From Rhodococcus sp. HNM0563 (GTDB lineage: Bacteria > Actinomycetota > Actinomycetes > Mycobacteriales > Mycobacteriaceae): a stretch of 64,000 bases of DNA. Shown in pieces: positions 25,474 to 35,500 of the stretch. The stretch is taken from assembly GCF_012726195.1 (NCBI RefSeq), contig NZ_JAASAF010000001.1, positions 124,001-188,000 on the forward strand, given 5' to 3'. A program made the position numbers and the translations under genes. Within the stretch, counting starts at the first letter, position 1. Each line of letters opens with the position of its first letter. The notes below the pieces were generated by a model that was given only the letters and a program-made list of their open reading frames with translations, was not told where the DNA came from and ran no database searches.

Positions 25474-27063
25474 ATGTTTCGAGGAAGACGGTCATGGAGG
25501 CGGCGCAGTATCGGTGCGGCGGCCGCCGCGGTCTGTTCCGTCCTGCTGCTGAGTGCGTGCGGCGGGTCGGATTCCGGTCGCGCAGAAAATGATCCGGCGG
25601 AGGTTGGTGAACCGGTGGCGGGCGGGGTCGCGACCGTCATCCAGATGGGCGAGCCGCGCACTCTCGACCCCGCGGCCATGAGCAACACCTATGCGGGATC
25701 GTCCCTGCTGGGAAACGCGCTGTACGGCACATTGATGACCACCGACGTCGACACCCTCGAGATCGGATACGGCCTGGCCACCGATTTCTCGAGCGACGAC
25801 GGCGGCGCCACGATGCTGCTCACGCTCCGGCCCGACGTGACGTTCTCCGACGGAACACCGTTCGATGCCGGGGCGGTCAAGTTCAACTGGGATCGGTTGC
25901 GCGACCCCGCCACCGCGTCGGGATCGATCGGTGAAGCATCGCAGATCGCATCGACCGAGGTGCTCGACCCGACGACACTCCAGGTCACGTTGACCGCACC
26001 GAACCCGAACTACGCACACAGCGTGATCGTCAGTTCGATGAACTGGATCGCTTCGCCGGCGGCACTGCAACAGGGCGCGGCAGCATTCGACGAGAACCCG
26101 ATCGGTGCAGGTCCTTTCACGCTCGCAACGTGGTCCCGGCAGAACGTCATCGAGCTCGAGAAGAACCCGCGGTATTGGGACGCGCCCCGCCCTTACCTGG
26201 ACGGCCTCACGATCCGCACGTCCGCCGACACCACACAACGACTCAATTCGATCACCACCGGCGGCGCCGATCTCGCCTCGGACAGCAATTGGAACACCCT
26301 CGCCAAAGCCGAGAGCGCCGGAACGGCCGTCGAGGTCGTGCCGATGGGCGGTGGGCAGTATCTGGGTATGAACAACCGCCGCGCACCCTTCGACGATCCG
26401 CGTGCCCGACGGGCGGTGGCGCTCGCCGTGGACCTGGACGCGATGAACACGACCGTCTACAACGGCGAAGGTGTCGTTCCCGAGACCCTCTTCCTGGAAG
26501 AGTCTCCGTGGTACTCCGACATCCCGCTCGGTCGCCACGATGCAGACGCCGCACAGCAACTGTTCGATGAACTGGCGGCGGAAGGAAAGCCGGTGTCGTT
26601 CACATTCACCACCTTCCCGACCGTGGAGAACAAAGCGGTCGCGGAGACCGCGCAGGCACAGCTGAGAGCATTCGACAACGTCGACGTCGAGGTCGAGGTC
26701 CTCGATTTCCCCGCAGCCTTCGCGCGATTCGGTACGCGCGACTTCGACATGATGGTCCACGGGGTGACCATTCAGGACCCCGATCACTCGCTCTGGTCGA
26801 GTTTTCACTCGACGTCGAAGGGGAACATCGTGGGAATCGACGATCCCGACCTCGATGCGGCGCTCGATGCCGGTCGTGTCGGCACGACCGTCGAGGAGCG
26901 TGCCGCCGCGTACGAGGTCGTGCAGCAGCGCTTGGCGGAGCTGACCCCAGGCGCGTGGTACGTCCGGCCGGCGCCGGCGGTGCTCATCGGCGACCAGGTG
27001 CACGGGATCCGCCTCTCCGGTCTCGGTGCGCCGATTCCCGACGGCATGTGGGTCACCGGGTAG
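25474..27063 (+). CDS. Orphan SBP family 5 (peptide/nickel-type) substrate-binding lipoprotein
   Basis: A 529-residue extracytoplasmic binding protein. A twin-Arg-rich start (RGRRSWRRRS) and hydrophobic segment lead to the lipobox LLLSACGG. Family motifs include GEPRTLDPAAMSNTYAGSSLLGNALYGTL, LRPDVTFSDGTPFDAGAVKFNWDRLRDP and DDPRARRAVALAVDLDAM. The ATG at 25474 has GGGAG six bases before it; ATG 25468 is also possible. No permease or ATPase gene adjoins it, so it must use a transporter encoded elsewhere. Convergent with glpK with four bases between stops. The ligand is unknown; the intact protein could in principle serve the operon at 14-20 kb, but they are only distant relatives. Confidence 0.88.
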   Translation: MFRGRRSWRRRSIGAAAAAVCSVLLLSACGGSDSGRAENDPAEVGEPVAGGVATVIQMGEPRTLDPAAMSNTYAGSSLLGNALYGTLMTTDVDTLEIGYGLATDFSSDDGGATMLLTLRPDVTFSDGTPFDAGAVKFNWDRLRDPATASGSIGEASQIASTEVLDPTTLQVTLTAPNPNYAHSVIVSSMNWIASPAALQQGAAAFDENPIGAGPFTLATWSRQNVIELEKNPRYWDAPRPYLDGLTIRTSADTTQRLNSITTGGADLASDSNWNTLAKAESAGTAVEVVPMGGGQYLGMNNRRAPFDDPRARRAVALAVDLDAMNTTVYNGEGVVPETLFLEESPWYSDIPLGRHDADAAQQLFDELAAEGKPVSFTFTTFPTVENKAVAETAQAQLRAFDNVDVEVEVLDFPAAFARFGTRDFDMMVHGVTIQDPDHSLWSSFHSTSKGNIVGIDDPDLDAALDAGRVGTTVEERAAAYEVVQQRLAELTPGAWYVRPAPAVLIGDQVHGIRLSGLGAPIPDGMWVTG

Positions 27064-27067
27064 GTCG

Positions 27068-28582
27068 TCACGCCCAGTTGTAGGTGCGTTCGACCGCCTT
27101 GTTCCATGCGGCGAAGAGACGCTCACGTTCGGCCGTGGTCATGTGGGGTTCCCACGTCTTGTCGGCGGCCCAGTTCCGTCGGATGTCGTCCTCGCCACTC
27201 CAGTAGCCGACGGCGAGACCGGCTGCATAGGCCGCGCCGAGCGCAGTGGTCTCCGGCACGATCGGACGAACCACCGGCACGGCGAGCATGTCGGATTGGA
27301 ACTGCATGAGCATCTCGTTCGCGACCATTCCGCCGTCGACCTTGAGCGTGCTCAGTTCGACCTGCGAATCGGCGCGCATCGCCTCGAGCACCTCCCGTGT
27401 TTGGAATGCCGTGGCCTCCAGGGCGGCTCGGGCCAGGTGGCGCTTGTCGACGAACCGCGTAAGTCCCACGATCACTCCGCGGGCGTCGGGTCGCCAGTGC
27501 GGCGCGAACAGTCCGGAGAACGCCGGAACGATGTAGGCGCCGCCGTTGTCGGGCACCGCCGACGCGAGGGTCTCGACCTCGGCAGCGGAGTTGATGATGC
27601 CGAGGTTGTCGCGCAGCCATTGCACGAGGGAACCGGTCACCGCGATCGACCCTTCGAGGGCATACACGGCGTCGGCGTCACCGATGCGGTAACACACGGT
27701 GGTGAGCAGGCCGTGGGTGCTGTGCACCGGCGTGGTACCGGTGTTGAGAAGCAGGAAGTTGCCGGTGCCGTAGGTGTTCTTGGCCTCCCCGGGCGACAGG
27801 CACGCCTGACCGAAGGTTGCGGCCTGCTGGTCGCCGAGGATGCCGGCGACAGGAACCCCGGCGAGCGGGCCCCGCTCGCGCGCATATCCGTAGACCTCCG
27901 ACGAACTACGAATCTCCGGCAGCATGGACATGGGGATCCCGATGTCGTCACAGATCTGTGGATCCCACTGCAGGGTCTCGAGATCCATCAGCATCGTGCG
28001 CGACGCGTTGGTGACGTCCGTGACGTGGACGCCCGGTGGGTTGCCGTCCTGCCCACAGCCGCCGGTGAGGTGCCACAGGATCCAGGTGTCGACCGTGCCG
28101 AACGCGAGACGGCCCGCCTCGGCTTTCTCCCGCGCCCCGTCGACGTTGTCGAGGATCCACCGAACTTTCGGGCCGGAGAAGTAGGTGGACAGCGGCAGCC
28201 CTGTAGTGGCGCGATACCGATCGGGGCCGGCATCTCCTGCCAGTTGCTCCACCAGCCGATCGGTCCGGGTGTCCTGCCACACGATCGCGTTGTACACCGG
28301 CTTCCCGGTGGTGCGATCCCACACGATCGTGGTTTCACGCTGGTTGGTGATCCCGATCGCAGCGATGTCCTTCCTGCGCAGATCAGCCTTCGCGAGAGCC
28401 GCAGCACCCACTTCGCGAGTGTTGAGCCACAGTTCCTCGGGGTCGTGCTCGACCCAGCCGGCCTGCGGGAACACCTGCCGATGCTCCTTCTGAGCAACAG
28501 ATACGACGCGCCCGTCGTGGTCGAAGATGATGCATCGACTGGACGTGGTGCCCTGGTCGATCGCGGCGATGTACTGGTTCAC
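27068..28582 (-). CDS. glpK: Glycerol kinase
   Basis: ATP-dependent phosphorylation of glycerol to sn-glycerol 3-phosphate. A 504-residue FGGY kinase with [17 protein letters not shown] at the N-terminus, [37 protein letters not shown] and [17 protein letters not shown]. The GTG at 28582 has GAGGA seven bases upstream and gives the canonical [13 protein letters not shown] start. Divergent from glpD across 98 bases containing a 14-base palindrome. The product feeds GlpD. Confidence 0.97.
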   Translation of the reverse strand: MNQYIAAIDQGTTSSRCIIFDHDGRVVSVAQKEHRQVFPQAGWVEHDPEELWLNTREVGAAALAKADLRRKDIAAIGITNQRETTIVWDRTTGKPVYNAIVWQDTRTDRLVEQLAGDAGPDRYRATTGLPLSTYFSGPKVRWILDNVDGAREKAEAGRLAFGTVDTWILWHLTGGCGQDGNPPGVHVTDVTNASRTMLMDLETLQWDPQICDDIGIPMSMLPEIRSSSEVYGYARERGPLAGVPVAGILGDQQAATFGQACLSPGEAKNTYGTGNFLLLNTGTTPVHSTHGLLTTVCYRIGDADAVYALEGSIAVTGSLVQWLRDNLGIINSAAEVETLASAVPDNGGAYIVPAFSGLFAPHWRPDARGVIVGLTRFVDKRHLARAALEATAFQTREVLEAMRADSQVELSTLKVDGGMVANEMLMQFQSDMLAVPVVRPIVPETTALGAAYAAGLAVGYWSGEDDIRRNWAADKTWEPHMTTAERERLFAAWNKAVERTYNWA

Positions 28583-28615
28583 GGGAGTCCTCGAGGTATC
28601 GGAAGAGTGTTCACT

Positions 28616-28629
28616 GCACAGCACTGTGC
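28616..28629. promoter_or_regulatory. Palindrome GCACAG-CA-CTGTGC between glpK and glpD
   Basis: A perfect 14-base dyad centred in the 98-base divergent interval, 34 bases from the glpK start and 52 from glpD. The position suits a repressor controlling both directions, for instance a glycerol-responsive regulator. No regulator gene for it is visible nearby. Confidence 0.5.
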
Positions 28630-28680
28630 GGTCGAACCTACTAGCGTTGTACCGGACATGTCGGCGACTGAGGGAGCGGT

Positions 28681-30414
28681 GTGGTGACCAACCGATCAGG
28701 TGTGCAGATTCTCGGTCCGCGGCAGCGCGAGGACGCATGGCGACGCCTCGGCGACGAGCAGTTCGACATCGTGGTGATAGGCGGTGGTGTCGTCGGGGCG
28801 GGGACTGCTCTGGACGCCGCGACCCGTGGCCTGCGCGTGGCACTCGTCGAGGCTCGGGACTTCGCGTCCGGCACGTCGAGCCGGTCGTCGAAGATGTTCC
28901 ACGGGGGCCTGCGGTATCTCGAGCAACTGGAGTTCGGCCTGGTCCGCGAGGCGCTGCGCGAACGCGAACTGTCGCTGTCCACGCTCGCTCCGCACCTGGT
29001 CAAGCCACTGAAGTTCCTGTTTCCCCTCACCCATCGCGGTTGGGAGCGCCCGTACATGGCGGCGGGCATCTTCCTCTACGACCGGATGGGTGGAGCGAAA
29101 TCCGTTCCCGCACAGAAGCATCTGACACGCGCGGGCGCCCTGCGCATGGCGCCGGGACTCAAGCGCAACTCCCTCGTCGGTGGGATCCGCTACTACGACA
29201 CCGTTGTGGACGACGCCCGCCACACCATGACGGTTGCGCGGACGGCCGCCCACTACGGCGCGGTGGTGCGAACCTCGACCCAGGTCGTCGGATTCCTGCG
29301 TGAGGCCGACCGTGTGTCGGGTGTGAGGGTGCGCGACAGCGAGGACGGTTCTGTCACCGAAGTGCGTGCCCACGTGGTCATCAACGCGACCGGCGTGTGG
29401 ACCGACGAAATCCAGGCGTTGTCGCGTGAACGCGGCCGATTCCGGGTGCGCGCATCGAAGGGCGTGCACATCGTGGTTCCGCGCGACCGCATCGTGAGCG
29501 ACTCGGCGATCATTCTGCGGACCGAGAAATCGGTGCTGTTCGTCATCCCGTGGGGAAACCACTGGATCATCGGCACCACCGACACTGACTGGAACCTCGA
29601 TCTGGCGCATCCCGCCGCGACGAAGGCCGATATCGACTACATCCTCGACCACGTCAACAGTGTGCTCGTCGTCCCGCTCACCCACGACGACATCGACGGT
29701 GTGTACGCGGGCCTGCGTCCGTTGCTGGCGGGGGAGAGCGACGAGACCTCGAAACTGTCGCGCGAACACGCGGTCGCCCGGGTCTCGCCGGGCCTGGTAG
29801 CGATCGCAGGGGGCAAGTACACGACCTACCGGGTGATGGCCGAGGACGCGGTGGATCTCGCGGCCGAGGACATTCCGGCCCGCATTGCGCCGTCGATCAC
29901 CGAGAAGGTGCCGCTGCTGGGTGCGGACGGATACTTCGCCCTGGTCAATCAGACGATGCACCTTGCTGAGCAGCACAGCCTCCACCCGTACCGGGTCAAG
30001 CATCTCCTCGACCGGTACGGCTCACTGGTCGAGGACGTGCTCGCGTGCGCGGAGGGCAGGCCCGAACTGCTCGAGCCGATCACCGATGCTCCGCTGTATC
30101 TTCAGGTCGAGGCCGTCTATGCGGCATTCGCCGAGGGCGCGCTGCACCTCGAGGACATTCTTGCCCGCCGGACCCGGATCTCGATCGAGTATCCGCACCG
30201 GGGCGTGCATTGCGCGGAACAGGTCGCGCATCTGGTAGCGCCGATCCTCGGCTGGGACGAGGCCGCGATCGACCGGGAGATCGAGACGTATCGGGCCCGG
30301 GTGGAGGCAGAGGTCGATTCGCAGAGCCGGATCGACGACGAATCAGCTGATGCGTTGCGCGCGGCCGCTCCGGAGGCGCGCGCCGAAATTCTCGAACCGG
30401 TGCCTGTGAAGTGA
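28681..30414 (+). CDS. glpD: Aerobic glycerol-3-phosphate dehydrogenase (GlpD2-like)
   Basis: A membrane-associated FAD enzyme oxidising glycerol 3-phosphate to dihydroxyacetone phosphate with transfer to quinone. The 577 residues include the FAD motif [86 protein letters not shown] and [13 protein letters not shown]. Closely resembles M. tuberculosis GlpD2. Two adjacent GTG codons (28681, 28684) follow GGGAG. Its partner kinase is divergent on the left, and lpdA lies one block further, as in mycobacteria. Confidence 0.96.
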   Translation: MVTNRSGVQILGPRQREDAWRRLGDEQFDIVVIGGGVVGAGTALDAATRGLRVALVEARDFASGTSSRSSKMFHGGLRYLEQLEFGLVREALRERELSLSTLAPHLVKPLKFLFPLTHRGWERPYMAAGIFLYDRMGGAKSVPAQKHLTRAGALRMAPGLKRNSLVGGIRYYDTVVDDARHTMTVARTAAHYGAVVRTSTQVVGFLREADRVSGVRVRDSEDGSVTEVRAHVVINATGVWTDEIQALSRERGRFRVRASKGVHIVVPRDRIVSDSAIILRTEKSVLFVIPWGNHWIIGTTDTDWNLDLAHPAATKADIDYILDHVNSVLVVPLTHDDIDGVYAGLRPLLAGESDETSKLSREHAVARVSPGLVAIAGGKYTTYRVMAEDAVDLAAEDIPARIAPSITEKVPLLGADGYFALVNQTMHLAEQHSLHPYRVKHLLDRYGSLVEDVLACAEGRPELLEPITDAPLYLQVEAVYAAFAEGALHLEDILARRTRISIEYPHRGVHCAEQVAHLVAPILGWDEAAIDREIETYRARVEAEVDSQSRIDDESADALRAAAPEARAEILEPVPVK

Positions 30415-30467
30415 GCAATGTCCGTGAACCGATCGGTGTCTTCGAACTGATCGGTGTTTCGAACTGA

Positions 30468-31004
30468 TCAGTGCGTGAGCAGTACCTTGACCACCACGAC
30501 AGTCGCACCCACCAGGGTGAGCGCGGCCGCAGTCATCAGCAGTCGGGTGCTGGGGCGATCACCGTTGAGTCGTCCGATCACGAACGCGATGCCGCCGATT
30601 CGCACCAGGACCGCAAGCTCCGCCAGCAACTGAGCGGTACGCGGCTCGATCCAGCCGAGCCAACCGATCGCGAGGACGACGCACGGGACCACTGCCGAGG
30701 TGAGAATCGGCACGGAGTCGCGTACTTCGGCCCGCCGTTCGGCGCCGGTGAGGCGGCTGCCCTGCCGGACGCTGTGCCCCACCGATTCCGCGAAGGCGTG
30801 CGCCACGAACGTCGACAAGGCGGTGCCGAGGACGATCGCGATTCCGACGTAGTTCGGTCCCGGGACGATCGGGATGAGCGCCGCCAGCACCAGCACGTTC
30901 CCGTAGACATACGCGCTGATGCGGCTTGCGGCATTGGTACGGTCGAGTGGCGTACTTCGGGAGAACAACGGCCCGTGGAGTAATGCGTTGGCGTCGAGTC
31001 CCAT
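30468..31004 (-). CDS. Four-helix membrane protein, weakly VIT1-like
   Basis: A 178-residue membrane protein with four or five hydrophobic segments: VYGNVLVLAALIPIV, YVGIAIVLGTALSTFVAHAFAESVGH, ILTSAVVPCVVLAIGWLGWI, LLAELAVLVRIGGIAFVIG and LLMTAAALTLVGATVVVVKVLL. The segment STFVAHAFAESVGHSV with E and H in the helix is vaguely like VIT1/CCC1 metal carriers, but the match is too weak for a functional call. Between the glpD gene and a divergent TetR gene. Confidence 0.65.
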   Translation of the reverse strand: MGLDANALLHGPLFSRSTPLDRTNAASRISAYVYGNVLVLAALIPIVPGPNYVGIAIVLGTALSTFVAHAFAESVGHSVRQGSRLTGAERRAEVRDSVPILTSAVVPCVVLAIGWLGWIEPRTAQLLAELAVLVRIGGIAFVIGRLNGDRPSTRLLMTAAALTLVGATVVVVKVLLTH

Positions 31005-31161
31005 ATCGACAGCGTGGCATGTGTCGGCGAAAATCTCAGCGTTGTTCGGAAAGGTCCTGCCGTCGCGGCCGACGTCGGCTCAGCTCCGGGCGACGAGCGC
31101 TGACTACGTATGTTGCCAGAGTAGGATCCGATCAGACGTAGTCGACGACGGGAATCGCACA

Positions 31162-31773
31162 GTGGACACCACGCGCCGAAGCTGGGCGGGAATCGGCCTG
31201 GACGAGCGTCGGCGTGTCCGAAGGGAACGTCTCCTAGGCGCAGGGATCGCCCTCATCGGTGCGCCCGACGGATCCGCCGCGAATGTGCGCGCGGTGTGCC
31301 GGGCCGCCGAACTCACCGAACGCTACTTCTACGAGAGCTTCACCGACCGCGACGCATTCGTCCGGGAGGTGTATGAACTCGTGGGTGACCGCGCCCGCGA
31401 CGTGCTCGTCGCAGCAGTGACCTCGGCGGCGCACGCCCGCCGGGCCGAAGCGGCGGTCCGGGCATTCGTTGCGCTGATGGTCGACGAACCGGCGATGGGT
31501 CGCGTGCTTCTGCTCGCACCGCTGCGCGAACCCGCAATCAGCGGCAGGGGCGTCGAACTCGCACCGGTGTTCGTCGCACTCGTCAGTGCCCAGCTCACCG
31601 AGATCGGAGACGACGCCGTCCGCAACATGGTGGCGGTAGGGCTCGTCGGTGCCTTGACCAGCTTGTTCATGGGGTACCTGGAAGGGGCGATCGCCGTCCC
31701 ACGGGAAGCGTTCGTGCAACACTGCGTCGCACTTCTCGAGCGCGCCGCGCACGACGCTCAGCGCAGGGGTTGA
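31162..31773 (+). CDS. TetR-family transcriptional regulator
   Basis: A 203-residue repressor. The helix-turn-helix spans about residues 12-58 (RRVRRERLLGAGIALIG..., ending ERYFYESFTDRDAFVREVYEL). The C-terminal ligand domain is helical and Ala-rich (HARRAEAAVRAFVALMVDEPAMGRVLLLAPLREP). The GTG at 31162 (VDTTRRSWAGIG) is chosen over a long shadow extension. It corresponds in position to Rv3295, next to lhr and nei, and its 3' end overlaps the nei stop by 16 bases in convergent orientation. Targets unknown. Confidence 0.85.
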   Translation: MDTTRRSWAGIGLDERRRVRRERLLGAGIALIGAPDGSAANVRAVCRAAELTERYFYESFTDRDAFVREVYELVGDRARDVLVAAVTSAAHARRAEAAVRAFVALMVDEPAMGRVLLLAPLREPAISGRGVELAPVFVALVSAQLTEIGDDAVRNMVAVGLVGALTSLFMGYLEGAIAVPREAFVQHCVALLERAAHDAQRRG

Positions 31774-32543
31774 CACCCGGGGCAGTGGTAGACCACGCGA
31801 TCGAGATCGGATGGACCGGCCAGGCGTCGCGATTCGATGGGCCGCCCACAGCGCAGGCATGGCCTGCCGGCGCGTCCGTACACCCACAGTCCGCGACCAC
31901 GGCGCGCATCGCCGGTCGTGACCCGCGAGGTCCTGTCCCGGTTGGCGTACAACACACGGTGGGCGAGTTCGGCCCAGCCGGCCGGGTCGCCGGCCTCCCG
32001 TACCGGTGTCGCGGGATCCACCCCGCGCAGGAAGCACAGCTCACTACGGTAGACGTTGCCCACTCCGGCCATGATGCGCTGGTCGAGCAGTGCAAGCCCG
32101 ATCGGGCGGGCAGGCTCACGCACGAGATTGGCGGCCGCAAGCACCGGATCCCAGTCCGGTCCGAGCAGATCCGGTCCGAGGTGCCCCACCGCGTCGCTCT
32201 CCTTGTCCCGGGGCAGCACTTCGACGATGCCGAGATCGAACCCCACCGCCTGCACCTGCTCGGTGCCGAGCACCGCACGAGCCTGGAAACCCGGCTTGCG
32301 CCAGCGTGTTCCGCGCTCATACACGTGCCACTGGCCGTCCATCATCAAATGTGAGTGAAAAGTGTGATGCGGCAAGCGAACCAGAATGTGCTTGCCTCGT
32401 GCGGCCACTTCCTCCACCGTTTCACCGGTGAGATCGACGGTCGCGAAGCGGGGGACCCGAAAATCGCTCTCGGTCAGGATGTTTCCCGCAAGCGCCGCGT
32501 GCAGTCGTGCAGCGGTCCGGAACACCGTATCGCCTTCGGGCAC
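31758..32543 (-). CDS. nei: Endonuclease VIII-like DNA glycosylase (Fpg/Nei family)
   Basis: Base-excision repair of oxidised pyrimidines, with AP-lyase activity. The 261-residue protein begins PEGDTVFRTAARLH, with the catalytic Pro and Glu at positions 2-3. A helix-two-turn-helix follows (IGLALLDQRIMAGVGNVYRSELCFLRG), and it ends in a zinc finger CLRCGRPIESRR...VYHCPGC. The ATG at 32543 starts two bases after the lhr stop, so the two repair genes form an operon as in M. tuberculosis (Rv3296-Rv3297). Confidence 0.94.
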   Translation of the reverse strand: MPEGDTVFRTAARLHAALAGNILTESDFRVPRFATVDLTGETVEEVAARGKHILVRLPHHTFHSHLMMDGQWHVYERGTRWRKPGFQARAVLGTEQVQAVGFDLGIVEVLPRDKESDAVGHLGPDLLGPDWDPVLAAANLVREPARPIGLALLDQRIMAGVGNVYRSELCFLRGVDPATPVREAGDPAGWAELAHRVLYANRDRTSRVTTGDARRGRGLWVYGRAGRPCLRCGRPIESRRLAGPSDLDRVVYHCPGCQPLR

Positions 32544-32544
32544 G

Positions 32545-35500
32545 TCAGGACCTCAACCGATATCCGCGCGGTGTCGCGGAGAACCCGGCCTCGCCGAGCA
32601 GTTCCGCAAGGGCGTGACCGTGGATCGAGACGCCGTCGATCTTTTCGACGACGATCTTGTCGACGCCACCGCTCTTGACGGTGTGAGCGAGCGATGCGAA
32701 CGCGGTGCGGAGCCGACCGGGATCGTCGGTGAAGGTGAGCAGAGTGCGCCCACCGCGCTCGACGAACACCACGAGGCTGCCGTCGACCAGCACCACGAGG
32801 CCGCCGGCCTTCCGGCCGGGCCGGTGTTTCGACGTGCTCGCCGCCTCTGCCGCTGCCTTGGGCCACGGGAGTGCGGCGCCGTACGGATTGGCGGGATCGC
32901 ACGCGGCGAGCGTCACCGCCTCGGTGCGGGTATGGCGACCCTCGAGGGAATCGGAGAACGAACGCAGCCGATCCACCACGTCCGGGGTCGAGAACTGTGC
33001 GCCGCCGAGAGAATCGACGAAATACCCCCGCCGGCACCGACCTGTTTCCTCGAACCGGCTCAGCACCTTGTACATGAGCGCAAACCCCCCGGGGACGGCC
33101 TCGCTCGTCACGGCGCCCCGGGTCACCACGCCGTACCGCTCGAGGAACAGTTCGGCCCTCGTGTGCGCCCGCACCGTCGGGTCGGTCTCACGCTCGGGCA
33201 GCAGCGACCACCGGCCCGCCACGGTCGGTGGCCCGGTCCGTGACGGAATGGCCGGACGCGCCCGATACATGCGAGCCCGCGGAGCCCTCCGCGGCACCCG
33301 ATGTGCGGGCGTGGCCCGTGATGTATCGCCGATGAGGGCGCGGAGCGGTGCGAGCGTGTCGCCTGCGATGTGCCCACTCCAGACCAGATCCCACAGCGCA
33401 GCACTCACAGCCGTATCGGTCGCGTCCGGCTCGAGCGCTTTCACTGCCTCCCCGAGTTGCCGTACGAAATATGCGCCCCCACCCGCGAGAGCCTCCAGGA
33501 TCGCCGAGTGGATCCCCGTCATCTCGATGTCCTCGGCAGGTGCGAGTGTGGCGGGGGCGAGGTCGGCGGGATGCAGCGCGATCCAGCCGTCCTTTCTCGA
33601 GATCGAGCCGGCGCCGGACCAGATGATCTCGCCGTTCGACGTCAACTCGTCGAGCATCGCGGGCGAATAGTCGCGCACCCGAGGCGCAAGGATCAGCGGT
33701 TCGAGGGCGCTTGCGGGAACGGGCACACCCGCGAGCTGCTCGGCGACGGCTGCGACACCATCGAGACCGTAGAGCGCGCTCGCGCCGGGCCCGCGTCCGA
33801 GATGGTGCCAGTCGGGCAGGAAGCGGCCGAGGGTTGCGGTGCTCACCGGTTCGACCTCGTGTCGTGCCGCGGCCAGGGAGCGTCGCCGCAGACGGCGCAG
33901 GACCTCGCTGTCGCACCACTCCGCTCCGGTGGCGCCAGGACGGAATTCGCCCGAGGTGACACGCTTGTCGTCGGCCAATCGCTGCAGCACGGATTCGACG
34001 ACGGCAGCGCCGAGACCGAAGCGCGCCCCCGCTGTTGCCGTGGTGAACGGCCCGTGTGTGCGGGCGTAACGAGCGACGAGGTCGCCGAGCGGATCCGCGA
34101 CCGGTTCCACGAATGCCGTGGGCACCCCGATCGGTAGCGGTACCCCGAGCGCATCGCGCAAGCGTGACGCGTCTTCGATTGCCGCCCACCACTTCCGGCC
34201 TGCGTACGACACCTGCAGAACGCGTCGCTGGGCCGACAGTTCGGCGAGCCACGGAGCACAGTCGTCGGTACTGCGCTCGCGCAGTTCGGCATCGGTCGAC
34301 GGCCCCAGCAAACGCAACAGATCCGCAACGCCCTCCGCATCCCGAGCACGCCGCTCGGGCACCAGGCGCTGCAACTCGAGCTCCGCCTGCTCGATCACGT
34401 CGGCGTCGAGCAAGTCGCGCAACTCGACCCGGCCGAGCAACTCCGCGAGCAACGTCGAATCCAAAGAGAGCGCAGCTGCGCGCCGCTCGGCGAGCGGACT
34501 GTCGCCCTCGTAGAGGAACGCACCGACATAGTCGAACAGCAACGACGCGGCGAACGGTGACGCTGTGGGTGTCTCGACCTCGACGAGCCGGATCTGGCGC
34601 TGCGCGACACGGCCGAGCAGGTCGCGCAGCGCGGGTAGGTCGTAGACGTCCTGCAGGCATTCGCGCACTGTCTCGAGCAGGATGGGGAAACTCGGGTACC
34701 GGCGGGCCACGTCGAGCAGTTGCGCGGAACGCTGACGTTGCTGCCACAGCGGCGCGCGCTTACCGGGGTTGCGCCGCGGCAACAGCAACGCGCGCGCCGA
34801 ACATTCACGGAACCGGGACGCGAACAGGGACGAGCCACCCACCTGTTCGGTGACCAGATCCTCGATCTCGTCCTGGTCGAAGACGAAGATGTCGGCGCCG
34901 GGCGGATCGTCCTCGGTATCGGGTAGCCGGACGATGATGCCGTCGTCGGACGGCGAAGGATGTGCCTCGATGCCCAACCGGTCCAGCAGTCGCGCTCCGA
35001 CTGCGAGAGCCCACGGTGCGTGGACACGCAGACCGAACGGGGAATGCAGGACGAGACGCCAATCGCCCAGTTCGTCGCGGAAGCGCTCGACGACGAGGGT
35101 GCGATCGGTGGGGAGATGACCGGTCGCGGTGCGTTGCTCGTCGAGGAGGCCGATCAGATTCGCGGTCGCGTAGTCGTCGAGTCCGCCGGATCGGCATCGC
35201 GCGACGGCGTCGTCGGGTGCAGCGTGGCCGAGCTCGCGGATGAACGCACCGAGCGCCGCGCCGAGTTCCGCAGGACGTCCTTGGTTGTCGCCGTGCCAGA
35301 ACGGCAGACGCCCGGCGCGCCCGAATGCGGGGGACACGAGCACCCGGTCGAAAGTGATCTCCTCGATTCGCCAGCTGGTCGCGCCGAGCGCGAAGACATC
35401 GCCGACCCGGGACTCGTAGACCATCTCCTCGTCGAGCTCTCCCACGCGGGTGTTCTTCTCACCCACCATGTACACGGTGAACAGACCGCGGTCCGGGATG

